Positions 46,047-55,711 are shown, numbered from the stretch's first letter. The stretch is DNA of 64,000 nt from JAIXWP01 sp041391745 (GCA_041391745.1 JAWKNK010000001.1:248001-312000), one strand, 5' to 3'. Notes: generated from the sequence alone by a model not told the origin. Numbers and translations are program-made.

Positions 46047-48251
46047 ATGAAAAATAGACTCTTCCTTTTGGCAATTCTAGTATTCAGCCAAATTTCAGGT
46101 TTTACACAAACAGGACTCAGCAATCAATTGATTTGGTATAGTTCTGAATTCAGTGGCGACTTCGTTGATGGCGGAGCTTCGATGAATGATGGCCTGCATT
46201 ATTCAGCCCTGGAAGGAAGTGATTTGAATGGTTCACAAATCGTTAAGTACAGCTACGAATCTGGAGAGAAAGTGGCGGTTATTGCAACAGCAAAAGACAT
46301 CTTCGGACATACAGACACAGGAATAGACGGTTATTCATTCAGTGCGGATGAACAGTTTATTCTTATTCAAACTGAAACAGAACCAATTTATCGTCACAGC
46401 TTCAGTGCATACTATTATGTGTATGATATCAAGAATAAAAAGACGACTCCAATTGCAGATAAGAAAAAAGGGAAACAACGTTTAGCTGATTTGTCGCCAG
46501 ACAATTCTAAGGTTGCATTTGTAAGGGACAACAATATTTTCTTTTTGGATTTAAAAACAAAAAAGGAAGAGCAAGTAACAAAGGATGGTGAAATGAATAA
46601 AATCATCAACGGAGCTACTGATTGGGTTTATGAAGAAGAATTTGCATTTGATAAAGGATTCTATTGGAGTCCAAACGGAAATAGAATTGCGTATTACCGT
46701 TTCGATGAGTCTAACGTGAGAGAATTTGGAATGGACATTTATGGCGAGTTATATCCTGACCGCTACACTTTCAAATATCCAAAAGCAGGGGAAAAGAATA
46801 GCGTCGTTTCTATTCATGTTTATGATGTAAATAGTACTGCGAGCAGAAGATTAAATATTGGAACTGACACCGATATTTATATTCCTCGTATTAAGTGGAC
46901 AACCAACAATGACGCACTTTGTGTAATGCGTATGAACCGTCATCAAAATCACTTGGAGTTTTTGGTAACCGATCTATCTAAAATGCAGCCTTTCGATATT
47001 GAATTGACTTCTATTTTTGATGAAAAAGCGGATACATACATCGACGTAAATGATGCGCTTACCTTCTTAAGCAATGGTGAGGGATACATTTGGAATTCTG
47101 AACGTGACGGATTCAACCACCTCTATCATTTCGATATGAAGGGTAATATTGTTCAGCAATTGACAAAAGGGAATTGGGATGTTGTTGACTTCTATGGGTT
47201 TGATGATGCAACACAGACTGTGTACTATTCCAGCAGTCAAAATGGTGCTTCAGAAAGACAAATTTTTGCTACCACATTTAAAAAAGGAAAATCAAAAACA
47301 CAAACTATTGCTGAAAAGAAAGGTGTAAACGATGCTACTTTCTCTACTGGTTTTAAGTATTTTATTCTCAGTCATAGCGATGCAAATAATCCTCAGACAT
47401 ACACATTGCATAATCAGTCTGGAAAGCAAATTCGTGTTTTAGTAGACAACAAATCTTTGAAAGAAAGATTGGCAAAATACGCTTTGACTAAGAGAGAATT
47501 TTTCACTTTTAAAAATAGCGAAGGCATCGATTTGAATTGCTGGATGATGAAACCAAGCAATTTCGACCCATCTAAGAAATATCCTGTTTTGGTGGCCATT
47601 TATGGTGGTCCAGGACACAACACGGTGATGAATCAATGGGAAGGTCGAAATATGCTATGGCACCAATTGCTTTGCCAAGAAGGATATATCGTAGTGAGCG
47701 TTGACCCACGCGGCACCCAATTCCGTGGTCGCGAGTTTAAGCACGCCACTTACATGAACCTTGGTAAATTGGAAACCAATGACTTTATTGACTTTGCAAA
47801 ATATCTTGGTGCACAGTCTTACGTTGATTCGAATAGAATTGGAATGCAGGGTTGGTCTTATGGAGGTTATATGACTTCACTTTGCATGACCAAAGGAGCA
47901 GACTATTACAAGGCTGGAATTGCAGTAGCTCCTGTAACCAATTGGAAATATTACGATTCAATTTATACCGAGCGTTTCATGCGCACACCACAAGAAAATG
48001 ATGGTGGGTATGAAAACAACTCCCCTATCAACTTCGCATCAGCACTGAAAGGAAAGTATCTTTTGGTTCACGGAAGTGCAGACGACAACGTTCACTACCA
48101 AAATACAATGGATATGATTACCGCCTTGGTGAAAGCCAACAAGCAGTTCGACCTATTTATATATCCTAATAAGAATCACGGCATCTACGGGGGCACAACG
48201 CGTATGCACTTGTTTGAGAAAATGACTGAATTCCTGAAAACCAACCTGTAA
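46047..48251 (+). CDS. Exported dipeptidyl peptidase IV (S9B family)
   Basis: 734 residues. Signal peptide MKNRLFLLAILVFSQISGFTQ. An eight-bladed propeller carries the Glu-Glu motif TDWVYEEEFAF that anchors the substrate N-terminus in true DPP-IV. The hydrolase domain has the triad Ser604 (GWSYGGYM), Asp679 (HGSADDNVHYQ) and His711 (NKNHG), with spacing (75, 32) close to the mammalian enzyme (78, 32). It would release X-Pro or X-Ala dipeptides in the periplasm. Three POT-type peptide transporter genes follow on the same strand after 72 bp, a logical uptake route for its products. A TACTTTG box at 46019 may be its promoter. Confidence 0.93.
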   Translation: MKNRLFLLAILVFSQISGFTQTGLSNQLIWYSSEFSGDFVDGGASMNDGLHYSALEGSDLNGSQIVKYSYESGEKVAVIATAKDIFGHTDTGIDGYSFSADEQFILIQTETEPIYRHSFSAYYYVYDIKNKKTTPIADKKKGKQRLADLSPDNSKVAFVRDNNIFFLDLKTKKEEQVTKDGEMNKIINGATDWVYEEEFAFDKGFYWSPNGNRIAYYRFDESNVREFGMDIYGELYPDRYTFKYPKAGEKNSVVSIHVYDVNSTASRRLNIGTDTDIYIPRIKWTTNNDALCVMRMNRHQNHLEFLVTDLSKMQPFDIELTSIFDEKADTYIDVNDALTFLSNGEGYIWNSERDGFNHLYHFDMKGNIVQQLTKGNWDVVDFYGFDDATQTVYYSSSQNGASERQIFATTFKKGKSKTQTIAEKKGVNDATFSTGFKYFILSHSDANNPQTYTLHNQSGKQIRVLVDNKSLKERLAKYALTKREFFTFKNSEGIDLNCWMMKPSNFDPSKKYPVLVAIYGGPGHNTVMNQWEGRNMLWHQLLCQEGYIVVSVDPRGTQFRGREFKHATYMNLGKLETNDFIDFAKYLGAQSYVDSNRIGMQGWSYGGYMTSLCMTKGADYYKAGIAVAPVTNWKYYDSIYTERFMRTPQENDGGYENNSPINFASALKGKYLLVHGSADDNVHYQNTMDMITALVKANKQFDLFIYPNKNHGIYGGTTRMHLFEKMTEFLKTNL

Positions 48252-48281
48252 GGTTGAAGGAGTTAAATGAGCAGTTTTTCT

Positions 48282-48289
48282 TACATTTG
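48282..48289 (+). promoter_or_regulatory. -7 box of the POT transporter cluster
   Basis: TACATTTG, exact TAnnTTTG match, predicting a start near 48293 and a 31-nt leader to the ATG at 48324. The nearest TTG is 25 nt upstream, longer than the usual 20. Confidence 0.5.
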
Positions 48290-48323
48290 AGCACAACCTT
48301 TTAACCAAACCTGTAGATTTTTG

Positions 48324-49972
48324 ATGAATTCTGGCTCTGTATCGGCCCCTAAACATCCCAAGGGGTTATATTTTCTTTTTTTCACAGAAATGTGGGAACG
48401 TTTTGGCTACTATCTCATGTTGGGAATTTTTGTTCTCTACATGACAGATGTAGACAAAGGAGGATTAGGAATAGCGGACGCAAGCGCTGACGACATTTTC
48501 GGAACCTTCATTGCTTTTACTTACCTCACACCTTTTCTTGGAGGCTTCTTAGCAGATAGACTCCTAGGTTATGTAAAAGCCATCTACATAGGTGGCACCC
48601 TGATGGGCCTAGGGTACCTTGGTTTGGCAATGCGGGTATGGCTAGTTTTTACACTTCCATTTCTTTGATCATCATTGGTAATGGTTTCTTCAAACCTTCT
48701 GTTTCCACATTACTTGGAAACTTGTATAACAACGAGGAATACAAGAAAATGAAAGACTCCGGGTACAACATCTTCTACATGGGGATTAATCTTGGAGCTT
48801 TTATTTGCAACATCATTGCCGCATTCATGCGCAACAAATACGGTTGGGAAGCAGCATTCATTTCCGCAGGCGTGGGAATGTTTTTAGGGCTTGCAATTTT
48901 CACGATTGGACTCCCACATGTAAAACACGCCAATGTATTGAAACCTGCAGACTCAAAGGACATGAGTATCTCAGGAATTCTACTAAAAGTATTCATACCT
49001 GCTATGCTTGTTGGTGGACTAGGCTGGTTAATACCAGGAACCATATTCGGCAGTGATACTACAGATGCATTCATCTTCGCTGTCATTCCAATTATCATAT
49101 TCTATACTTCACTTTATGTAAAAGCGAATGCAAGTGACAAGCGTCCAATAGCTGCCTTACTCGCAATATTTGCCGTGAGCATAATGTTCTGGGCCGTATT
49201 TAAACAAAATGGAACAGCTCTAACCAGATGGGCAAAATTCTATACGGACAGAGAGGTTCCTACTGCTGTCGAAGGCACCATTTCATCTCTATATCTCGCT
49301 GAGGAAATCAATAGTGAAGTGTCTATGGTCACCAAATATGATGATCAATTCAGAGTAGTGAAAGAAAATGGAGAAGTTGTAAAAGAAGAAGGGCGTCATT
49401 TTTATTATCAAAACATGCCCGCGGATGAAATTCCTTCTCCAGACACGAAAACTTATTTATTCAATACCGAATTATTTCAATCTATAAATCCTTTTTGGGT
49501 GGTAACGCTTTCGTTACTAGTCGTGGCTTTCTTTAGCTTTCTAGCAAAGAGAAACCGCGAACCAAGCACTCCAACAAAGATTGCCTGGGGACTATTCATT
49601 TCTGCAATGTCCACCCTAGTTATGGTCGGAGCCGTTTATGCAGGAAGTAACGGTGCAATAAAAGTGAGTCCGATGTGGCTAGTTGCATCCTATGGAGTTA
49701 TCACGTTAGGAGAATTGTTCTTGAGTCCCATGGGACTTTCGTTAGTTTCTAAGTTATCCCCTCCTCGACTAACAGCGCTTATGATGGGAGGCTTCTTCCT
49801 TTCTACGGCCATTGGAAATAAATTATCCGGCGTACTGGCAACGATGTGGTACAACTACGACAACAAGGCTAATTTCTTCATAGTAAATTGCGTATTATTG
49901 CTTGTAGCCGCGGGCATTGCATTTAGCTTGCTCAAATGGCTTAATCAGGTGATGAAAGAAAAGAATTTGTAA
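48324..49972 (+). pseudogene. POT/PTR2 family peptide transporter 1, frameshifted
   Basis: Proton-dependent di/tripeptide carrier of about 550 residues split over two frames. Part one (48324 to about 48633) has FFTEMWERFGYYLMLG (the ExxER proton-coupling motif) and ends at GLGYLGLAM. Part two resumes with GMASFYTSISLIIIGNGFF from about 48635 and contains FYMGINLGAF, the PTR2 signature, and the remaining helices. One missing base at about 48633 restores the frame. A non-membrane insert of about 90 residues (about 300-390 of the whole, with VVKENGEVVKEEGRHFYY) separates two helix groups, also seen in Bacteroidota POT proteins. Likely an artefact or a recent mutation. Confidence 0.88.
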
Positions 49973-49998
49973 ACTACCAAAACCAAATAATCAACACA

Positions 49999-51483
49999 AT
50001 GCAAATCGATTTGGAACAAAAAAAAGGCGTTAGCGGACACCCTCCTGGGCTGTACTGGTTATTCTTTGCCGAAATGTGGGAGAGATTCTGTTATTATGGA
50101 ATGAGAGGACTTCTCATTTTGTATTTGACAAAAACATTAATGAAATCGGATTCCGATTCGTATGTTGTTTATGGAGCTTACACTGCGCTTGTTTATGCAG
50201 TTACAGTTTTGGGCGGTAAAGTAGCCGACAAAATTTTGGGATATCGCATTGCCATCATTCTCGGTGGTATTTTAATGGCTATTGGAGAATTCCTAATCCT
50301 TGGAGGAAACGAGTTCTGGTTGATTTTAGGTATGGCCGTAATTATTTCCGGTAATGGATATTTTAAAGCCAACATTTCGACCATTGTAGGAAAATTATAC
50401 AAGGAAGGCGATCCTCGAAGAGACTCTGGATTTACCATTTTCTATATTGGTGTAAACCTAGGTGCATTCTTGGCCACAACAGTAGTTGCAGAAGTTGGCG
50501 CACGCTATGGATACGATAAAGGATTCTTGCTCGCTGGTATCGGTATGGTAATAGGATCTATTGTATTTGTGTTTGGTCAAAAGCACTACGAAGGACAAGG
50601 ACTGCCACCAGATCCAGCCAAGTTGAAAGCGCCAATTCTTGGTCCTTTAAACCTTCTTCATGTGACTATTTTAGGAACACTTGCTGCAGTTCCAGTATTC
50701 TATTTCCTTCTTACCCATTCACAAATTGTAGGATATCTTCTTGCCGCGACAGCAGTATTTGTAATCTACAATTTGATTAGCGCTGGTATAAAAGAAGGTA
50801 AAGTACTCACCGACCGAATGATCGTTCTAATACTGTTGATGTTCTTCAATATTGTATTCTGGGCTTGCTTCGAACAAGCAGGATCATCGCTGACATTGTT
50901 TGCTGATAGAAACGTGGATCGTCATATTGGATCATTGGAAATCGGTGCAGCAACAACACAGTTCTTCAATCCATTCTTCATACTCATCTTTGGATCGATA
51001 TTCTCAGTAATGTGGGTATGGCTTTCTAGAATCGGAAAAAATCCAAACATTCCTATGAAGTTCGGACTAGGTATCCTACAACTTGGTTTAGGTTATCTTG
51101 TAGTTCAACTAGGTGTTCAATTTGTATCTCCTGAATTTAAAGTACCATTGTTTACATTGGCATTGCTCTACATGCTGCACACCACTGGTGAACTTTTCAT
51201 CTCCCCTATTGGACTATCAATGGTGTCCAAATTGGCACCAGCCAATATGACGGGTACTGTTATGGGCGCTTGGTTCTTATCTATTGCTGGAGCAAATTAT
51301 GTGGCGGCACTTCTCGCTAAACTGACAGGCTCAGAAGAAGGAGCCGAACCAGCATCAGCTGGAGAAAGTTTCAACAACTTTGTAGATATTTATACTCAAA
51401 TGGGGTTGATCACGGTCGGTATCGGTTTGCTACTGATGGTGCTTTCTAAGCCTTTGAATAAATTAATGCACGGAGTAAAATAA
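49999..51483 (+). CDS. POT/PTR2 family peptide transporter 2
   Basis: 494 residues, 12-14 transmembrane helices of the major facilitator superfamily. The FFAEMWERFCYYGMRG segment carries the ExxER motif; FYIGVNLGAFLATTVVAE and a later FWACFEQAGSSLTLFADRN are POT hallmarks. It imports di- and tripeptides with protons across the inner membrane. It follows transporter 1 by 26 bp and precedes transporter 3 by 4 bp, so the three are probably one transcript. The three copies differ clearly from each other, pointing to old duplications with distinct substrate ranges. Confidence 0.93.
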   Translation: MQIDLEQKKGVSGHPPGLYWLFFAEMWERFCYYGMRGLLILYLTKTLMKSDSDSYVVYGAYTALVYAVTVLGGKVADKILGYRIAIILGGILMAIGEFLILGGNEFWLILGMAVIISGNGYFKANISTIVGKLYKEGDPRRDSGFTIFYIGVNLGAFLATTVVAEVGARYGYDKGFLLAGIGMVIGSIVFVFGQKHYEGQGLPPDPAKLKAPILGPLNLLHVTILGTLAAVPVFYFLLTHSQIVGYLLAATAVFVIYNLISAGIKEGKVLTDRMIVLILLMFFNIVFWACFEQAGSSLTLFADRNVDRHIGSLEIGAATTQFFNPFFILIFGSIFSVMWVWLSRIGKNPNIPMKFGLGILQLGLGYLVVQLGVQFVSPEFKVPLFTLALLYMLHTTGELFISPIGLSMVSKLAPANMTGTVMGAWFLSIAGANYVAALLAKLTGSEEGAEPASAGESFNNFVDIYTQMGLITVGIGLLLMVLSKPLNKLMHGVK

Positions 51484-51487
51484 TTCG

Positions 51488-53044
51488 ATGAGTTCAACCA
51501 TCGATAGCGAAGAGCTAAAAGCCGGTCAATCAGGAATGATCGATGCTGAATTGGAAAAAATTCAGAATTTCGAAGGGAAGTATCCCAAACAATTGTGGTC
51601 ACTTTTCTTCTCGGAAATGTGGGAAAGATTCAGCTTCTACGGTATGCGTGGGATGCTTACTTTCTTCATGGTGTCTGAGTTATTCCTAGATAATAAAAGT
51701 GCCAATCTTCAATACGGAGCTACCCAAGCTTGGGTATATGCATTCACTTTTATTGGTGGTCTATTCGCCGATAAAATCCTAGGCTTTAGAAAATCACTTT
51801 TTTGGGGTGGTATTCTGATGATTACCGGAAGTGTAATCCTAGCTATCGATCCAAAGGAATTCTTCTTTTTAGGTATTGCGTTCAACATCATCGGTACAGG
51901 TTTCTTTAAGCCCAATATCTCAAGTATGGTTGGGCAGCTTTACAAAACAGGTGATGTAAGAAGAGATGACGGATTTTCACTTTTCTACGCAGGTATCAAC
52001 TTAGGAGCATTACTTGGAGGTTACTTCTGCATTGCCATTGGTAAAGGAGAGTTTTTGGGTTCTGTGATAGGTGAAGGTTTCCGATGGAATGTCGCTTTCG
52101 GGCTAGCTGCCATCGTAATGACTATTAGCTTGATTACGTTTGTATTTACGCGTCGCACGCTTGGCCCAATTGGATTGTCGCCTTTCGAACTAAAGAATAT
52201 TTCTGGTAAAAAATGGATGGAATATGCCGTTTACATCGGAGGTCTCGCTGCTATTCCTTTGATTATGGAAATGGTTGCGAACACCGTTTATACAGACTAT
52301 TTCATGTACATCATTGGTCCATTTAGTTTGTTGTACTTGGGATACGAAATGACGAAGGGAACTGCTGCCGAAAACTCAAAACTTTTCGCTGCCTTGTTCT
52401 TCATTTTCTTCTCAGTAGTATTCTGGGCGATCTTTGAGCAAGCAGGTGGATCATTAAGTCTATTTGCAGCAGAACACTTAGACAACAAGATCTTAGGTGT
52501 TTTGGAACTCGACCCAAATGGTGTTAACAATGCTGCGAACTCATTATTTGTAATCATCTTTGCAGCAATCGTAGGTACGATCTGGGTGAAGTTGGCCAAG
52601 AAAAAAATTGAGCCCAACACTGTGGTGAAGTTCGGATTAGGTTTTATTTTCCTAGGAATTGGATTCTTCACATTCTTCTCAGGAAGATTCTTTGCAAATG
52701 CTAACGGTGTTTCATCACTTGATGTATTTACGATTGCCTATTTTGCTGTTACACTTGGTGAGCTTTGTCTCAGTCCTATTGGGCTTTCCATTATGACCAA
52801 ACTAGCACCACAGCGCTTGCAAGGATTTATGATGGGGATGTGGTTTTTGGCCAGTGCGTATGGTCAATATGTTGCGGGACTTTTTGGAGCAAGCATCTCT
52901 CCAGACCAGTCAGCAAGCCCTATTGAAAAATTGAATGTATATACCCAAGGCTACTATGATTTTGCATGGTACGCTATAATAGCCGGGGTTATTTTGATAA
53001 TCATTTCACCTTTGGTCAGAAAGTTGATGATGGAGGTGCGATAA
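51488..53044 (+). CDS. POT/PTR2 family peptide transporter 3
   Basis: 518 residues. Same architecture as its two neighbours: SLFFSEMWERFSFYGMRG (ExxER), FYAGINLGALLGGYF, and FWAIFEQAGGSLSLFAAEHL; the hydrophilic N-terminal 28 residues are longer. Inner-membrane proton-coupled peptide import. Begins 4 bp after transporter 2 and is followed 12 bp later by the thioredoxin-like gene. Confidence 0.93.
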   Translation: MSSTIDSEELKAGQSGMIDAELEKIQNFEGKYPKQLWSLFFSEMWERFSFYGMRGMLTFFMVSELFLDNKSANLQYGATQAWVYAFTFIGGLFADKILGFRKSLFWGGILMITGSVILAIDPKEFFFLGIAFNIIGTGFFKPNISSMVGQLYKTGDVRRDDGFSLFYAGINLGALLGGYFCIAIGKGEFLGSVIGEGFRWNVAFGLAAIVMTISLITFVFTRRTLGPIGLSPFELKNISGKKWMEYAVYIGGLAAIPLIMEMVANTVYTDYFMYIIGPFSLLYLGYEMTKGTAAENSKLFAALFFIFFSVVFWAIFEQAGGSLSLFAAEHLDNKILGVLELDPNGVNNAANSLFVIIFAAIVGTIWVKLAKKKIEPNTVVKFGLGFIFLGIGFFTFFSGRFFANANGVSSLDVFTIAYFAVTLGELCLSPIGLSIMTKLAPQRLQGFMMGMWFLASAYGQYVAGLFGASISPDQSASPIEKLNVYTQGYYDFAWYAIIAGVILIIISPLVRKLMMEVR

Positions 53045-53056
53045 AAAAAAGAAAAG

Positions 53057-53632
53057 ATGAGAAATTGGAAAATTGCAATTGGAGGAGTATTAATGTTGGT
53101 TGCTTTGGGCACTTCATTAATATCAGCCACTATTGAAAAACCAAAGCCTGAAGGCACAATCAATTGGATGACCGTGGAACAGGCTATTGAAGCTGCCTCA
53201 AAGTCACCACGAAAGATTTTTATAGATGTGTACACCAAATGGTGTGGTCCGTGCAAAATGATGTCTCAAAACACCTTTACGGATCCCAAGTTTGCTGCTT
53301 ACATGAATGAAAATTACTATTGTGTGAAGTTCGATGCGGAATCTCCTGATTCTGTAAACTACAAAGGTCAAGTTTATACTAATCCAACATATGATCCTAC
53401 TAAGACTGGTAGAAACGGTGTTCACCAATTTGCAAGATATTTGAATGTCTCGGCCTACCCCACTCTAGTTTTTCTAGATGAAAATGGAACCTATATTGGT
53501 CCTGTAGTAGGTTATAAAACTCCAAAAGACTTAGAAATATTTGTCAAATTCTTTGCTCAAGACAAATACAAAGAGGTGCTGACCCAAGAGCAATGGCAAG
53601 AGTACCAAAAGAATTTTGTACCAACTTGGTAA
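53057..53632 (+). CDS. Periplasmic thioredoxin-family protein
   Basis: 191 residues. An N-terminal hydrophobic segment (KIAIGGVLMLVALGTSLIS) acts as signal or anchor; the thioredoxin fold has the redox pair Cys63/Cys66 in YTKWCGPCKMM, an insertion after NYYCVKFDAESPDSVNYKGQ, and the cis-Pro in SAYPTLVFLDENG. It resembles DUF255/DsbD-C-terminal-like thiol reductases of the envelope. It may keep cysteine-containing secreted proteins reduced or correct their disulfides. Last gene of the peptidase-transporter cluster; the terminator follows after 5 bp. Confidence 0.88.
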   Translation: MRNWKIAIGGVLMLVALGTSLISATIEKPKPEGTINWMTVEQAIEAASKSPRKIFIDVYTKWCGPCKMMSQNTFTDPKFAAYMNENYYCVKFDAESPDSVNYKGQVYTNPTYDPTKTGRNGVHQFARYLNVSAYPTLVFLDENGTYIGPVVGYKTPKDLEIFVKFFAQDKYKEVLTQEQWQEYQKNFVPTW

Positions 53633-53637
53633 TTAAG

Positions 53638-53668
53638 AATCCCCTTCTAGTCGAAGGGGATTTTTTTT
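53638..53668 (+). terminator. Terminator of the peptide-utilisation cluster
   Basis: Ten-pair stem AATCCCCTTC/GAAGGGGATT, 5-nt loop, then eight T. Confidence 0.93.
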
Positions 53669-53720
53669 GAAGCAATTTTTCATTTTTAATAGATTGTGAA
53701 GCTAGGTCTGCTTCGCCGTT

Positions 53721-53728
53721 TATATTTG
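53721..53728 (+). promoter_or_regulatory. -7 box of lgt, 4 nt from the start codon
   Basis: TATATTTG, then CCGT, then ATG at 53733. Predicts a leaderless lgt mRNA. The nearest upstream TTG is 24 nt away. Confidence 0.6.
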
Positions 53729-53732
53729 CCGT

Positions 53733-54947
53733 ATGTATCCAACTATATATCACGCGATGCTGGATTTATTCGGTATCAATTGGCCTTGGGCGAAACTGCT
53801 GAATAGCTTTGGTTTTTTTGTCGCATTGGCATTTGTAGCTGCGAGTTTCACTTTATCTAGAGAACTGAAGCGAAAAGAACAACAAGGTTTGCTCAAAGGA
53901 GAAAAGCGAAAGCAGATTATCGGAAAGGCTCCGGTTTGGTCAGATATTATCACTAATGCGCTCCTTGGATTTATTATTGGTTGGAAATTCATCTATCTAT
54001 TTTTAAATAGCGAAAGACTGTTTGTTCCAGGCCAATCTCCTCAGGCACATATTTTCTCTTCGGAAGGTTACTTTTTTGTAGGGCTTCTTGTTGCGGCCGC
54101 TTTTGGTGGATGGCGCTATTGGGAATTTAAAAAGAACCAATTGCCACAACCACAAGAGAAAATTGTGGATTTTCATATCTATGAATACACGGGTACTATA
54201 ACGTTCATTGCGGCCATATTCGGGATTATTGGAGCAAAGCTTTTTCACTTGTTTGAAAATCCAGATGAATTCATGGCTTTTTTCACTCACCCTGATTTAC
54301 AAAGTTTTTTGAGCGGGTTGACCGTTTATGGAGGTTTGATCTTGGGTGCAGGAGCAGTTTTGTTTTTTGCTTGGAAAAAGAAAATTGCATTGTTGCATTT
54401 GACAGATGCGGCAACACCGGGAATGATTCTAGCTTATGGTATCGGCCGAATTGGATGTCAAGTGAGCGGAGATGGAGATTGGGGAATCGCGAACCCAGCT
54501 CCCAAGCCAGGCTGGATGTCTTGGTTGCCAGACTGGATGTGGTCGTATGATTATCCAAACAATGTGAATGGACTACTTGGTCCATCCGCCGACACATTTG
54601 CTGTCAGAATTACAGATCCGAATGTCCCTTGTTGGGATGGCTACTGCACTCATTTGGTCCCTTCAGTTTGGCCAACGCCATTTTACGAAACGATCATGGC
54701 GACTATTATATTTCTTATTTTATGGTCACTAAGAAAGCGAATCAAAGTAGCTGGAGTCATTACTGGCTTGTATTTGTTGTTTAATGGTATTGAGCGATTC
54801 TTGATTGAATCGATTCGCGTAAACAACAAATTTGATCTTTTCGGTATTCAAGCTACTCAGGCTCAAGTGATAGCTGTTTGCTTTATGCTAGCAGGGCTTG
54901 GTATGCTTTATTGGAGAATGAAGGTCTCTCAAAAAAATATTGCATAA
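53733..54947 (+). CDS. lgt: Prolipoprotein diacylglyceryl transferase
   Basis: 404 residues, about seven transmembrane helices. Transfers diacylglycerol from phosphatidylglycerol to the lipobox Cys of prolipoproteins at the inner membrane. The Lgt signature appears as YGIGRIGCQVSGDGDWG; the conserved Arg-rich helix with LFNGIERFLIESIRVN is near the C-terminus. Longer than E. coli Lgt (291) because of a charged N-terminal extension (LKRKEQQGLLKGEKRKQIIG) and loop, as in other Bacteroidota. Start ATG at 53733 chosen over the Met nine codons on because MYPTIYHA matches the family; transcription probably begins at the ATG. Its substrates would include the many lipoproteins of this window. Confidence 0.92.
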   Translation: MYPTIYHAMLDLFGINWPWAKLLNSFGFFVALAFVAASFTLSRELKRKEQQGLLKGEKRKQIIGKAPVWSDIITNALLGFIIGWKFIYLFLNSERLFVPGQSPQAHIFSSEGYFFVGLLVAAAFGGWRYWEFKKNQLPQPQEKIVDFHIYEYTGTITFIAAIFGIIGAKLFHLFENPDEFMAFFTHPDLQSFLSGLTVYGGLILGAGAVLFFAWKKKIALLHLTDAATPGMILAYGIGRIGCQVSGDGDWGIANPAPKPGWMSWLPDWMWSYDYPNNVNGLLGPSADTFAVRITDPNVPCWDGYCTHLVPSVWPTPFYETIMATIIFLILWSLRKRIKVAGVITGLYLLFNGIERFLIESIRVNNKFDLFGIQATQAQVIAVCFMLAGLGMLYWRMKVSQKNIA

Positions 54948-54971
54948 AACGCGATTTTTTTGAATTAAAAT

Positions 54972-55001
54972 TTGCAGAACAAAAGATTTACTATATTTTT
55001 G
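54972..55001 (+). promoter_or_regulatory. Promoter of tRNA-Asp
   Basis: TTG (54972-54974), 19-nt spacer, TATTTTTG (54994-55001): full Bacteroidota promoter, predicting a start about 23 nt ahead of the mature tRNA. Confidence 0.75.
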
Positions 55002-55027
55002 CATCCGCTTTCGAAGGAAAGTACAAC

Positions 55028-55104
55028 GGTCCGGTAGTTCAGTTGGTTAGAATACATGCCTGTCACGCATGGGGTCGCGGGTTCGAGTCCCGTCCGGACC
55101 GCCA
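55028..55104 (+). tRNA. tRNA-Asp (anticodon GTC)
   Basis: 77 nt with encoded CCA. Acceptor stem GGTCCGG/CCGGACC, discriminator G; anticodon stem CATGC/GCATG around loop CTGTCAC with GTC at 55062-55064; T-arm GCGGGTTCGAGTCCCGT. All stems pair perfectly. Confidence 0.98.
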
Positions 55105-55114
55105 ACGAAAAGAG

Positions 55115-55142
55115 AAGCCTTTCAATTGAAAGGCTTTTTTTT
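55115..55142 (+). terminator. Terminator of tRNA-Asp
   Basis: Perfect 22-nt palindrome AAGCCTTTCAA/TTGAAAGGCTT followed by a long T-run; may also serve the convergent gene ending at 55157. Confidence 0.88.
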
Positions 55143-55156
55143 TGAACTGGTGAATC

Positions 55157-55633
55157 CTACCTCCCCAATCCCCTCACCTTTTCTTGATAATCAAACTGCA
55201 CATCCTCGTGTAAGGTGCTCAGGGCTTTGTGTATTTTGATGAGTTGACGATCATAAATATTTTGAAGCACTAAATTCCGCTCCGACTTCAAGTTGAATTT
55301 CTTCATTTTTTGGCAGAAATGTGCCAAAATCTCCACTTCCGTTTCTTTTTTACCCGAAAACTTAATCTGTTTGGCACAAAAACGAAGAATCTTCCTCACT
55401 GACTTCTTTACGTAATACACATTAGTGCTATTGATCTCAGAAAACATACCATCCATTTCTTCAATAACTGATTCGATGTAGTGCTGCTCATTCTCACTGT
55501 AAAACAGGAGATACGAAAGCAACTCTTTGTTTTCCTTTTTGTATTTAGCCAGCTTAAGGATGTGAGCCACCAACTCTTCTTTGGATAAGTAAGATAAATC
55601 CTTTTTGATGGCAGCAATATTTTGATTTTCCAT
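55157..55633 (-). CDS. Conserved hypothetical helical protein
   Basis: 158 residues, no signal peptide or membrane segment. Almost entirely alpha-helical, very rich in Lys and Glu, with heptad-like leucines (KEELVAHILKLAKYKKENKE and later KIHKALSTLHEDVQFDY). The C-terminus is basic (KVRGLGR). I do not recognise a named family; the look is that of small Bacteroidota cytosolic proteins of unknown role. Convergent with tRNA-Asp. Coding nature is supported by its length and by the A-rich ATG context at 55633. Confidence 0.65.
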   Translation of the reverse strand: MENQNIAAIKKDLSYLSKEELVAHILKLAKYKKENKELLSYLLFYSENEQHYIESVIEEMDGMFSEINSTNVYYVKKSVRKILRFCAKQIKFSGKKETEVEILAHFCQKMKKFNLKSERNLVLQNIYDRQLIKIHKALSTLHEDVQFDYQEKVRGLGR

Positions 55634-55703
55634 AAAGCTTAGCTTTTTAACAATGATTAAAAACGGGCTAAATTAAGAAAGCCTGCACTCCAAAAAATTT
55701 CTT

Positions 55704-55711
55704 TACCTTTG
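55704..55711 (+). promoter_or_regulatory. -7 box of trxA
   Basis: TACCTTTG followed by CGC, exact match; predicts a long leader of about 95 nt before trxA at 55810, in which no ORF is seen. Confidence 0.55.
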
